Source: Heterocephalus glaber | Lineage: Eukaryota > Chordata > Mammalia > Rodentia > Bathyergidae | NCBI RefSeq assembly: GCF_000247695.1 | Contig: NW_004624804.1 | Location: forward strand, 10,269,370 to 10,333,369 | Reading direction: 5' to 3' | DNA: 64,000 nucleotides | Shown: piece by piece, positions 11,601 to 22,100 of the stretch | Position numbering within the stretch: position 1 is the stretch's first letter | Layout: each line of letters opens with the position of its first letter | Notes under the pieces: model-generated | Told to the model about the DNA's origin: nothing | The model's input: the letters and a program-made list of their open reading frames with translations, nothing else | Databases searched by the model: none | Translations under genes and position numbers: made by a program

Positions 11601-14600
11601 ACATACCTACAAAACTGAATAATAATTCCTTAATATCTGGCCTTGTTCAGTTTTCTTCACTTTTCTTGAACAATGTCTTCCTAGAGCCAACTTGTTTGAA
11701 CTAAGGTTCAAACAAAAGTCCACATTTTACATTTGGTTGCTACATCTTATAAATTTCTCAACCTATACTGCTTCTCCCACCTTTAAAAACCATGCTGCTT
11801 GTGTGTGGGGGGCCGGGGATTTAGCTCAGTGTCACAGTACCTCCCTCACAAGTGCAAGGTCCTGAGTTTGATGCCCAGTACCAAAAAAACCCCCCAAAAC
11901 CCAAAAAACCATGCTAGTTGTGTGATGATAGATCTAATATAAAGACTTTTGCAGTTCTTGATAAATATGAGAAAGCCATATATTAAGTATAATTATATGC
12001 ATACCTGTATTTATATAAAATGTCTCACAACTAAACAATTTTTTTTGAACTTTCTATACTCTGTAATTCTAAATTGGCTCACCAGGATTCTGAATATAAA
12101 GTAGTGTCATCTGTATAGTTGCCATGTAATAAAGGGTTTTTATAGTAGGTAGCCCATCAGAGTCTTAAAGAAAATGATATAAGAAGTTAAACTTCAGTGG
12201 TGTTCATTGGTTTTTTTGTGAATTTATCCTGTTTAGAGCCTCCAGGATTGATAAATCTGACTTCATTTTCCCTTCATGTCTTGAGCAAAATAGACATCTT
12301 CTACTATTCTATGTTGTTCCTGACCCTGTATACAGTGCTGGGTAAGTAAATTAATAAATTTCAGATTATGGAGAATTCTACCAAATAATATATTGAGAAT
12401 TGGGTTTTTTTGGTACTGGAGATTGAACTCAGGACTTTTTACTTGCAAGGCAGGTGGTGGAACCACTGAGCTAAATCCCCAGCCCAATATATTGAGAATT
12501 TTGACATCAGAATAACTTAGCCTCTTAGAGGTATAATAAATGGCATGAGTCCTTCATAAATCATTTCCTGGGATATGGTTTTGGAAAATAAAGTTTTTAT
12601 CCCTTACATGTTTAAAAGACATTTAGTAAACACCAAAACTTTGGTTTTTTTGAGATAGGGTTTACAGTACAGGCTGGCCTTGAACTCATCCTCAGCTTCC
12701 TGAGTGCTGGGATTACAAGTGTGTGCCACCACCACCAGCTCAGTCAACACAAGTTAACATAAGTGTTTTGAGAAGATCATTAATTATTAGTTAAAAACAT
12801 AATAGAAGCTTGAAGTTCAGTTTAAATGCTACCTCCTCAAAGCAACCTTCTTGGACTACCTCCTATGTTCCTTTACTCCTCTACCCAGCATTAAGCACAA
12901 TACTTAGTCCATAGTTAAGCGAATACTTAGTAACATGTGTCTCTTAAAAATATATAAAAAATGAGAGAAACTGAGGTGAGCTGTTCAGGCATATCTGAGA
13001 TTGTCTGTTGGACACATTATTACACCTAGTACTTTGGAAGTCACTTAGCCAGCTGTGAAAGCAGAAAGTACGACAGGTTCTTTTAGGCTTTTGCTCAGTT
13101 TCTTTAGAGACTACAGATCAACTAGGAGCAGGTTAGTCTATTTGTTGCCTAGTCTTAGTCTTTGTTTTACACATTTGGACTTTGCTCATTAGTAACTTTC
13201 ACCAGAGAGTAAACTAAAAATACGACGCTACATTTTCATATGACAACCCATGGCATGTGTCCTTTGGAGGTAAATTCTAAAAGAATAGTTGAAGATGTTT
13301 TTGACACTTGTCCTATACTAGGGGACAAGCAAATGATTTTGTTCCTGAGCTGGAAAAAAAAAAATCAAAGGGCAGAACTTGTTCCATTGAAAAAGTTGAA
13401 ACTAAGGGAGTTTTTATAATGTATATGTGAGAAAATTGCCTATGACTTTTTATTTTTCTAGTATTCTTCCTTTCAGTTGTTTATTGCACAATTCCTTTAG
13501 TATCTTTTTTTTTTTTTTGGTACTGGGGATCGAACTCAGGTCCTTGCACTTGCGCAGCAGGCGGGGAAACCACGCCTGTGACTTTTTAAAGAGAGTAAAT
13601 GATGGTATTTGCATTTTGAGAGAGGAAGTCTGACCATTAGTCTTATTAGTCTTGACAATATAGTAGTTCCAGAAACACAGACACTGAGAAGGGGCAGTAA
13701 ATAATAATAGGAAAGAAAATTCACCGTGATGTTCTAGTTGAAAAATTTAAAAAGCAATTTAAAGTGTTCATGTTAACACTGATTATGTAGTTGAGGTACA
13801 AAGCACAGATATTCCCCATTTAATGACCTACTGGTTAATGACCATTCAGACTTAACAACTGAAGCATGCTATTTGGACTTACGACCTGCTGCTTGGACTT
13901 AGGACCTGTCTTTTTGGGGTTTTTTTGTACAGTTCTGTATATCTTTATAGAGCCTCAGTGTCTTTTTGTTTTTGTTTTTTGTTTTGTTTTGTTTTTTTGG
14001 TACCAGGGATCGAACTCAGGTCCTTGTGCTTACGCAGCAGGCTGCGAAACCACTGAGCTAAATCCCCAGCCCACAGTGTCTTTTTTTGGTACAGTATACT
14101 TTGTTTATACAGTACTGTAATTTTGCTGATTGTACTGTGCAGTATAATACTGTAGTTTTATGTTATATATTACAGTATTGCATGTAAGAGTTATGCAAAT
14201 AAAAGCCACGTTATCAAGTTGAAGTTTCTTTTGACCATTTCTTTGTTCTGAATATTATAGTATATATACTACTATATACAATTCCTCATTTAGTGAGCTA
14301 GTCACAAGAATGGAACTCAGTTGTCAAACAAGGAGTGTCTGAAATTAATGACTGTTGGCAAATAAGAAAAATTAAAATACATTTATTATGTTAGAAAAAG
14401 AAGCATGAGTGTTTTGTTTGTTTGTTTTTGTTTATTTTTTGCATTTTTTTTTCCTTCCCAGTAGCAGGTATCAGGGATCGAACTCAGGTCCTTGCACTTG
14501 CAACGCAGGCAGCAGAATCACTGAGCGAAATCCCCGGCCCATATTTCTTTATTTTTTGAGACAGGGTATCTGTGTAGTTCAGGCTAGCCTTGGACTCAGT

Positions 14601-17600
14601 ATGTAGTCCAGGGTGGCCTGAAACTCATGGCAGTCCTCCTGCCTCAGCCTCGCAACTCTTAGGATTATAGGCGTGCACTGCCATGCCTGGTCTCATGAGT
14701 GTATCATCATCAAAGTAATTGGGAGTTTTATTGCTTTAAGGAGTAAATCTCAGTTATCTCAAAAATTAGCTTCAGTAGAATACCTCTTTGCTTAAAGGAA
14801 ATGCTAAAACACTACATTGAGGTTATTATTGCAATAGAATATTTAAACTTTTATGAGTGTGATACATTCTGTTTTTAGAATCTGCAAGCTGCATATCTAT
14901 TCTAGGTAGAGCATGTAATTGGACAGTGTTAAAATCGAGAGAAATATGGAGCAGTTAGGATGCCCAGTGTGACACAGAGATTAGCAAGGAAGAAAGTGCT
15001 ATGAGTAAAATGCTAATAGATGATTAGTCTTCATTATTCCTATAAATGCGTCTCTGATATATGTAATCAAAGCATTAGATATTTAACTTTTTCCTTTTCT
15101 GTCCACTGCCTCTCTTAGGACCATGGTTTTGTGGTGAAATCATTGATGACAAGTTGGGCTGCTGCTTTTCCTTTGGGATATTTGTTAATGGGCATTTCCT
15201 TCAAGGCAGTATGACATTTGTAGTTGGAATTCTCCAGGTAAGAAGTCAGAAATACAATTTAGGAATGTTTTGACTTGGCTGGATTAACTGTGTAACAGTT
15301 ATGAGTTAAATCCAAAAATCCAAAGATGACCATAGATCATCTTTCCTACTTTTATTTGTTTGTTTGTTTTGTTTTTTGATGTTTTGTTTTGTTTTGTTTT
15401 TTGGTACCATGGATTGAACTCGGGACCTTGCGCTTGTGAGCCAGGTGGCGGCACCACTGAGCTAAATCCTGGGCCCTTGTTTTTTGGTTTTTGAGACAGG
15501 TTCTTACTATGTAGTATAGGCTGGTGTTAAACTCACCATGTAGCCCAGGCTGGCCTCAAACTCACAGCGATCCTCCCACCTCAGACTCCCAAATCTTTCC
15601 TACTTTATTTGCAAGGCAATTTCCAATAACAGATGTTTTGCCTGCTTCCTCTTTACTTCCACTACTCTGTGTAAGCATCTAAAATACATCTCTGACATTC
15701 AGCACTGAGAGGTTTAAGAGGTTCTTGTTGTTTGGTTATGTTTTTTCATTGACAAAAAATGAAATAACTTGTGGTAGAAAAAATTAAACATAACCAAGTA
15801 AACCAAAACTGATTATGATAAGGAAGAAGGAAAATAAAAAATAGACATACAAGAAAAGTGGGTCATTTATTCAGTGGAAACTTCACTGGACAAAAAACAA
15901 TGGCTTTCTGGGCTGGGATTTAGCTCAGTGGTGTTACTACCTTACTTGTAAGCACAAGGTCCTGAGTTTGATCCCTGGTACCCCCCCCAAAAAAAACAAC
16001 CAGTGGCTTTCCAATGATGTCTTAGCAAGATTCTTGTTTGGGAAATAGTGATATATGAGGCTTACATTTGATTCCTTTAAAACAAACACATGAACAAATA
16101 AAACATTCTGATCCATGGCAGAATTCTTTAAACAGATTTTAAAAGTATTTACCTAATAATTGCTTTGGTTTACTCACCTAATGGGGTTGGTGGGCCAAAA
16201 TCTCAGGTATAATTTGAAGGTTTGGAAGAGATCCAAAAACATTCAGAATGAGTGCAAGGCCTCCTAACAAGGTGGTAAAACAAGATCAGAGGGATTAGAG
16301 ACAATCAAGACTTTTTACCTACCAAACACTGACCCTACAATGTTCTCTACGTAGAAGCATTAAGTATGTGAGTAGATCCAATTCTCTGTTCCTTCTCACC
16401 CCTGCCCCATTGAACCCAGACCCTCGGGTGTGCTAAGCACAAACTCAACCACCGAGCTACACCCATAGCCCCAAATTCTGTTTTCTAATATGTAAGTGAA
16501 GGCTGTTTATCTGGAGCACTCTTACACCAAGTGAAGACTAACTTACCAAAAGGCAAGGTTATTTTTCCTTTGTATTTATATTCATATGTTAATCAATAGT
16601 AGGTTGGTAATGAATTTAATGCATTATCTAGGCCATGACTCCCAAATTTGTGTCTGTGACCTAGACCTCTTCTCTGTACTTCAAGGCTACATATCCAACT
16701 GCCATTTTATATATTCCCTTTGATATCTAATAGGTATCTCAGTTTAATACTCTGTCTCTGATAGGAACTTCCACTTCCACCTAGACCAGTGGCTCCACCC
16801 CCATTTTCCACCTGGCTCATTGTGCTCAGCAAGTGCTGCCTTAAAGATGCCACATCATTTACCGCACTTCCTTCAACTGGCCCCTGCCCTTGAGGCTTCA
16901 AAGAGCCTGTCCCCTAGTATCTTATAGTAACTCAGTTATTTCCTTCATTGAATCTGTCAAAAGCTGTAATTATCACATTTTGTATTGCTTTCGTTTTCTT
17001 CTCTACCTTTTAGAATGTAGCTTCATGGTGGATCTTTTTTGACTTGTTTACATGTGTCTCCAGCCCAAAGTCTAGCAAAGTACCTGCCACATAAAGGGTG
17101 CTTCATTAATATTTGTTGAATGAAGGAATTACACAGCAGCTAAATTGAATTATAACTTAGATCTTCTAACTTATATTTCAGTACTTACCATGCTACCTCA
17201 AACAAAAATATAGAAATAAGAAAAAAATACTGATACCCAAGTCCCTCCACCCCAAAAAATATATACTGTGTGTTTGTATGCATACTCAGTTCACTTCAAC
17301 ACTGGTGTTTACTGTGTGTATGATATCCAAGTGGGGGCTCAGCAGGAATAGATGCCTCCCTTTAAGAAGAACAGAAGGCCACAGGCAAATAACAGTTAAC
17401 TGTAAGTCAGCTGTAACTGTGTTACAGACAAGTGTGATTGAAGCATTAAAGACCAGACATTCTCAGATCGGATATCCTTAAGAGCCACCAGTATACAGAC
17501 TCACCCCTCTCAGAGCTTGGCGGTGAGCTCATGGTTTTGTTCTGTTCCTTTTTCCAGCTGGCCTTTTTTAACATCCCCCTGATGGCTTACCTATGTTGGA

Positions 17601-17884
17601 GCTTACTGCATCGGTGTTTTGGTCAAAGCTTCAGGTCTCATCTCCATCAAGGAAAATACTTGAAAATTATACCTGTTCACTTGCTTATGGTCCTGCTCTA
17701 CATCTGGCAAGTTTATTCCTGCTACTTTCTTCATGTGACATATGGCACTCTAGCTCTTTTAATATCCCCTTTGCGGACCTGGTTGACATTGCTGACGCCT
17801 GTACTCATTCGATGTGTGTGGACACTGAACTCAACGGAGTTTGGAACCTTCATGGTGCAGTTAAAAAGCCACCTGAGCTACTAA
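8668..17884 (+). CDS. TMEM62: Transmembrane protein 62, 3' partial (last five coding exons)
   Basis: Five exons splice in frame: 8668-8781, 10123-10207, 12237-12341, 15119-15237 and 17558-17884 (stop TAA 17882-17884). All have AG acceptors and GT donors with matching phases (0, 0, 1, 1, 0), giving about 249 C-terminal codons. The human protein is about 640 residues, so the N-terminal metallophosphoesterase-like half lies upstream of the window. The first exon here starts D-S-A-G-R-S-K and ends before a hydrophobic stretch (ILFVLIVLIQLSTLIMF). Later exons carry further membrane segments (FYYSMLFLTLYTVL, LAFFNIPLMAYLCWSLL, VHLLMVLLYIWQVYSCYF, LTLLTPVLIRCVW), so this is the multi-pass C-terminal domain. 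The gene name rests on recalled similarity to human TMEM62 and on synteny with CCNDBP1 and EPB42. Its biochemical role is not established. No preceding exon was found in 1-8667, so that intron exceeds 8.6 kb. Confidence 0.95.
9150..9298 (-). repeat. B1 SINE
   Basis: Antisense copy with the internal duplication (two ctggccttg units about 40 bases apart). Confidence 0.85.
9350..9880. other. Decayed repeat, possibly an old LTR
   Basis: Non-coding. The 3' part (ggccaggagccgaagatgag and on to tatatcttcttatatcacagt) resembles ends of old mammalian LTRs, but I cannot assign a family. Confidence 0.3.
9916..10050 (+). repeat. B1 SINE
   Basis: Full sense B1 (gctgggcatggtggtgaatg to an A tail). It lies between two TMEM62 exons. 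Confidence 0.9.
10341..10362. repeat. (CA)n microsatellite
   Basis: About nine CA units, followed by gcatgcatgc. Confidence 0.9.
10376..10665 (-). repeat. ID-B1 dimeric SINE (B4-like), interrupted
   Basis: Old ID half at 10376-10440 and B1 half at about 10545-10660, separated by a younger SINE in the linker. Confidence 0.7.
10456..10539 (-). repeat. ID-like SINE nested in dimer linker
   Basis: Flanked by ccctttttatttgattt and ccctttttattttattt, the dimer's T-rich linker. Confidence 0.85.
10746..10831 (+). repeat. ID-like SINE
   Basis: Sense copy with an A tail of 12 or more; one base of the A box differs (gagttagctcag). Confidence 0.9.
10898..10979 (-). repeat. ID-like SINE
   Basis: Flanked by tatttaatgtaattt and tatttaatgcaattt. 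It lies head to head with the copy at 10746. Confidence 0.9.
11340..11790 (-). mobile_element. Ancient L1M 3' region
   Basis: Motifs such as ttactcagctttaacaatta, aataattccttaatatc and acatttggttgctacatctt are typical of L1MC/L1ME 3' ends. Confidence 0.55.
11807..11907 (+). repeat. ID-like SINE
   Basis: Sense copy; ccatgctgcttgtgtg and ccatgctagttgtgtg flank it. The tail is a mixed A/C run. Confidence 0.9.
12402..12485 (-). repeat. ID-like SINE, perfect 15-bp target duplication
   Basis: aatatattgagaatt at 12387-12401 and 12486-12500. It is 60 bases past a TMEM62 splice donor (12342). Confidence 0.95.
12645..12745 (-). repeat. B1 SINE, internally short
   Basis: Antisense copy in which the segment between ttgaactcat and cctcagcttc is shortened. 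Confidence 0.75.
13506..13577 (-). repeat. ID-like SINE, 5'-truncated
   Basis: Antisense copy that stops at aaaccac before the A-box end, so the SINE's 5' part is missing. Confidence 0.8.
13806..14343. mobile_element. Non-autonomous DNA transposon remnant (Tigger/mariner-like), interrupted
   Basis: The left end cagatattccccatttaatg and the inverted right end cagacactccttgtttgac (read from 14341 down) look like decayed terminal inverted repeats. The interior is AT-rich and non-coding. An ID-like SINE sits inside. The family name is a guess from end sequence. Confidence 0.5.
13968..14072 (-). repeat. ID-like SINE nested in DNA transposon remnant
   Basis: A long T/G tail precedes the body; cagtgtcttttt lies on both sides. 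Confidence 0.9.
14413..14693 (-). repeat. B1-ID composite insertion
   Basis: An ID-like SINE (14443-14540) abuts a full B1 (14548-14692), both antisense. One duplication, catgagtgt, brackets the pair at 14404-14412 and 14694-14702. Confidence 0.85.
14703..15118. other. TMEM62 intronic DNA, nothing recognised
   Basis: AT-rich single-copy-looking sequence up to the acceptor before 15119. No repeat or conserved element was identified. Confidence 0.4.
15359..15592 (-). repeat. B1-ID composite insertion, 5'-truncated
   Basis: An ID-like SINE (about 15395-15476) abuts a 5'-truncated B1 (15477-15592). The pair is bracketed by a duplication of about 19 bp, atctttcctacttt(t)atttg, at 15339-15358 and from 15593. 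Confidence 0.85.
15910..15996 (+). repeat. ID-like SINE
   Basis: Sense copy with a ccccccccaaaaaaa tail; acaatggctttc and ccagtggctttcc flank it. Confidence 0.85.
16399..16475 (-). repeat. Old ID SINE
   Basis: Diverged antisense copy ending gagctacacccatagcccc. Confidence 0.6.
16975..17128 (+). repeat. L2/MIR-type 3' end remnant
   Basis: cttcattaatatttgttgaatga is the conserved 3' end of L2-group elements. The upstream cagcccaaagtctagcaaag is decayed. Confidence 0.5.
17129..17530. other. TMEM62 intronic DNA, nothing recognised
   Basis: No repeat or coding signal was found before the terminal-exon acceptor at 17557. Confidence 0.4.
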
Positions 17885-18395
17885 AGGTGGTTTCTGACCA
17901 CTGGCAGCTGTGCAGAAGTCCTGCCTTTGCATCTGTAGCCCGGGTCCCTGGCCCCAGTCGCAGGCTGAAGGCCATTATCTGTGTGTGAGCTTCAGGGGCC
18001 ACTGCTCCTGGGACTCCTGGATGTTGGAGGGATTACTCACTACTGATTCCTGCAGAGTGGACTGCAGAAAAGTATAAGCACTGACTTGATTCTGGCCTTT
18101 CTAAGGAGATAAAGAAAAAGCCGTAATCAAAGAGCGCCCCGGCATAGAGGCTGGATGCATGCACGGTAGTATCTCGGGCCCAGTGTGTTTTTTAGGGTTA
18201 TCCCGTGTAAAGCATCTAGCACTGTGCCTGGACCTCAGCGCTGTCAAGGATGACAGCGCCCTGTGTGGACCTGGGCCAGACCCTGACTACCCTTGAGATG
18301 TTAATTTCCAACTCTGTTTTCCCACAAGGTTATGAGTTTTCTGCTTCCTTGGTCGGGGTTTTCAACTAACCGAATAAATGACGAATGACTAGTAA
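17885..18395 (+). other. TMEM62: TMEM62 3' UTR
   Basis: Non-coding sequence follows the TAA. An AATAAA hexamer at 18373-18378 predicts cleavage near 18390-18400, which gives a 3' UTR of roughly 510 bases. The exact cleavage site is inferred. Confidence 0.7.
18373..18378 (+). terminator. TMEM62: TMEM62 poly(A) signal AATAAA
   Basis: It is a canonical hexamer in the context cgAATAAAtgac. It is the last one before the CCNDBP1 CpG island. Confidence 0.7.
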
Positions 18396-18399
18396 GGAA

Positions 18400-19130
18400 C
18401 CCGGCATCGGGCTGTGGCCACGCCTCTGGATACCGGAAGGTGGGGCCTGGCTGGGGAGGCGTGGCTAGTCGGAGGGGCGTGTCCACGGGCGGGGCCCGCC
18501 GGGCTGTGGCCGGAAGCGCGGCGGCGTGGCATTGGCCTGAGGTTCCTGTCTGACGGCTGCGATGGCGAGCACAGCAACGCCTGCGCCCTCGGCGCCCGCT
18601 CAGGCCGGGTCTTCCGAGCTGCTCCGGCACTTGGCGGCGGAGCTGAGGCTGCTAGCGGCCCGGGTGCGGGGTGAGTGCGCCTCGGGAGGGGCGACGCGGA
18701 GCGACTGGGGGTGGGGACCGGGCAGGGGCGGCGCGGCTCACCTCCGCCTGTCCTCTCGCCACGCCCTGCAGTCAGCGAGCCCCGCGAGCCCCCCGAGGAG
18801 CTCGATCGCGAGCGGTTTTGGAGGCGACTCAGTGAGTGCCACGCGTGTCTGGGACCCTCCCCACCCTCTCCCCATCCCAGCCTCTCCCTGCGGCCCGCTT
18901 CCTTCTGGCGGCGACGGCCCTCCCCTGCGTGTCCCTGCGGTGGGGCGACTTCACTTAATCGGTCCTCGGCACCTGATGGGGCGGGAATACTTATTTCTGA
19001 AGGTATTTTTGAGATGTCTTAGACTAATGAGGGTGGGGAGGGGAGGGGTGATCGCCAAAGTCTGTGCGGCGGCGTTAGCCTTTGGCACTGACTGGGGCCT
19101 GCCTCCTCCTCCGCCCTCCGCAGATGACGC
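18400..19130. promoter_or_regulatory. CCNDBP1: CpG island over CCNDBP1 promoter and exons 1-3
   Basis: The sequence switches abruptly from AT-rich intron-like DNA to GC-rich DNA with dense CpG (for example ggccggaagcgcggcggcg), and back after about 19130. This is typical of a housekeeping promoter. It contains exons 1 and 2 of CCNDBP1 and reaches exon 3. Confidence 0.8.
18440..18561 (+). promoter_or_regulatory. CCNDBP1: CCNDBP1 core promoter and 5' UTR (TATA-less)
   Basis: No TATA box is seen. There is a GC box (gggcggggc, 18487-18495), an ETS-like site (ccggaagc, about 18511-18518) and an inverted CCAAT (attgg, 18531-18535), all within 80 bases of the start codon. The transcription start is not determined but probably lies in 18480-18550. 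Confidence 0.55.
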
Positions 19131-22100
19131 AGCCGTGACTGTGGCTCGGGAAGCCACTACCCTGACCGTGGTCTTTCGACTGCCGCTGCCCTCACCACAG
19201 GTGAGCTTCATTTCACTGCAGTCGTTGAGCCGCCTCCTTGTTTCTTAGGGATTTCTTCTTTTTCTTTCCACCCCTTAATATAAACAGTATCCCATGTGCA
19301 CATTTAAATTGTTTCCAGCTTCTAACGATCGTAAGCAGGTGCTGTGAGTTAACCAGATGTAATCTTTGTGTACAGATGTACATTGTAGAAAATTCCCAGA
19401 GATGAAATTGCTAGAACAAAGAATTTATGCATTTTAACAACCATTTATTATAAAACTGAAAGATGTTGGTTGTAACCAGACATGCCTTTCTTTTACTCAC
19501 TTTTTCTAGAGTTGTATATATTTGAGAATTGAGGTTATTTAAAAATTGTGTATTCATTGCCTTGATTTTCAGTCAGTAGCTTCAATTTCTATTTAGATGG
19601 TTGAAATTTTATATGTGTACAGCTACAATGATAAATTCTCCCTGCATACTTTAGAGATCTGTGATGAGGAAATTGGATAAACTGTATAAGAGCACTTAAA
19701 ATTCATAGAAAAAGATTTATTTATTTCAAGGAGAATAGTATTCTTTATTTGTTTTTATCTACTGCCTCCTTCCTTTCAAATATATTTAGGACTTGCTGCT
19801 AAAATTCACAGTAAGATCCTGCAAGGAAGCAGCACACAACTATTTTTCTGTATATGCTTAGGACAGTAGTTTTACTCATAGGTCAAAAATTAGAATTTGG
19901 TTTTGTTTGAAATATATGGAAGTATATATTCAAATATATATTTGAGAGTCACAGTTGCCTTCTTAGGATCTCAGCACTTTAGTCCTACTGAAGGATGTGT
20001 GTTTCTTTGTTGAAATTCTTTTTTTTTTTCCTTTGTTAAAATTCTAATTGTTACGGACTGAATTTTTTTATAATTACATGTTTGGAATTTGAAGCAATGA
20101 TACGTTGCCGTAAAAGTTTCATAATACTCTCAATCATTGTATTTATTTCATTCCAAATTGGTAACAGTTTGTAGAGTGGCACCAATTTGGACCATGTTTA
20201 CATAGTACTGGTTTAGAATTTAGCAGAGAATAGAAGCCAAGAAAGGTAAGAAAGCCAGTGACTGCTTAGAAGGAACATGGTCAACATTGAGCATTAGCCA
20301 TGTTAATTACGTTGAGTACCCTGTTGAGAGAGACACACACAAACACACAGACCTGGTTAATAGTCCAACACAGGGATTGGCAGACTTTTTCTGTAAAAGG
20401 CTGAGTAGTAAATATTTTAGGCTTTGTAGTGTGGGGTATAAATTAGTAAACCGGTGAGTATAACTATGTCACGATAGTACTTTTGTTTACAAAAACTGAT
20501 AGTGGACCTGATTCAACCTGTGGGGATATAGTTTGCCTCCTCCTAGTCTAACACATGGCAAATACCTCATGGCATATCATGAGTATCTTGGGATATGTAG
20601 TATAAAGAGTAAGTCTTTCCTGCTGTTTAATTCTTTCTTGAGTTATTAGCCAGTGTCTGGTTTCCAGCTAACTTTTCTCTAGTATGGGATGAACAAGCCT
20701 GACTCCTACTAGGACTTGAGAAAATGTTTGATGGAGCTATACAGATGCCTGCTCCATTCCACAGTAGATGAGTTGACTGCATTGATCTAATCCATTGTCT
20801 TTTTTTAATTCTGAAATTGGTCCATCACCTCATAGGAAACGAAGGGCATATGTGAGCGGGTCCATGCTGCCGTCAAGGCAGTTACTGCAGTATACTGTGC
20901 ACTTCCCAGGGACCAAGGTAAGCCGCTGTACACACATTAGAATTGCACTTAGAGGCCAGAGTTTCACTAATAGGATGCATCATGTTCTGAGACTACCTTT
21001 GCCCAATTTGAGCATGCAGCTTTCTCCCATAAAATGCCATCAACCATAATTGTACAGTGATCCTCTGTAACACTCTAAGATGCCAAGTACAGATGCTGTG
21101 GACCTATGACTTTCCATCTCTCCTGCCTTGCCTGGCTCTTAAGGCTTTTAATTCTCACTGACTCTTCCCTCTTCCGCCCTTTGTAGCTTCCACAGTAGCT
21201 GGTGGAAGCTCAGCTTCATACCCAGGCCAGGCTATCCCTGCTGGCCTTCACCTATGTTACATCACACCATTTTCAAACTCCTTCATAAGTGAAGTGTCCA
21301 CCAGCCCTGCCTTAGTTTTGTGCCCTGATTATAATCATGCCAAAATGATAAATGTCATAGGTGTTCAGGGTTGCTCAGAAATGCTTTAAACCTCAAGTGT
21401 TCTATCCACAGTTTCAAGAGACAACTATCCCTTGAATATATGCTGTCCCGGAAGACTTTTGTTTCTTGTCTCTTGGAGAATAGCTGTAAGGAACGGTGGG
21501 AAGGAAGAAGAGCAAGAAAATGACCTGGGAATATAAAAAAAGAAGTGATTGTTGTGTTGGCACTTCATTTAAAGCATAGGGTGCCCATTACCTCCTAGTT
21601 CTGTAGGCTTGGGAAAGCAGGTGGTGACTTCTGAAAAGGAGCCCAGACTGCCTACGCTTTGGGTTTGGCCACAGGGATCACCCTGAGAAAGCTGGTACGG
21701 GGCACCACTCTGGACATCGTGGATGGCATGGCTCAGCTTGTAGAAGTACTTCTCATCGCTCCAGCTCAGAGGTAGTGATGCTACTTCATGGGGTGGTAAT
21801 GGGCTTTCTTGATTGTGGAGGAAAAGCTTGTCTAACAGCAAAGTTACTGACAGCTGAGAATAAGGGCTAGTAGGAGAAGCTTATTAGTAGACAGGAAGCT
21901 AGGTTATTGATCTGTCCTTATCAATTCCTTTCCCTAGCCCTGAGAACAGTGACCTTATTTCCTGCAACAGTGTCTGGGATGCATGCCAGCAGGTGCCTCA
22001 GATACCAAGAGGTGGGTAAGAGTGGGAAGTGGGCTGGACAAAGCAGACAAACTTTTGTCTAGTTCCAGCTTTGTAACAGGCACATATTTTAATTTCTATA

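Noticed and set aside
18562..19248. 228-codon open frame from the CCNDBP1 ATG
   Set aside because: It reads through two GC-rich introns. The spliced exons 1-3 give the conserved protein and have clear GT-AG borders.
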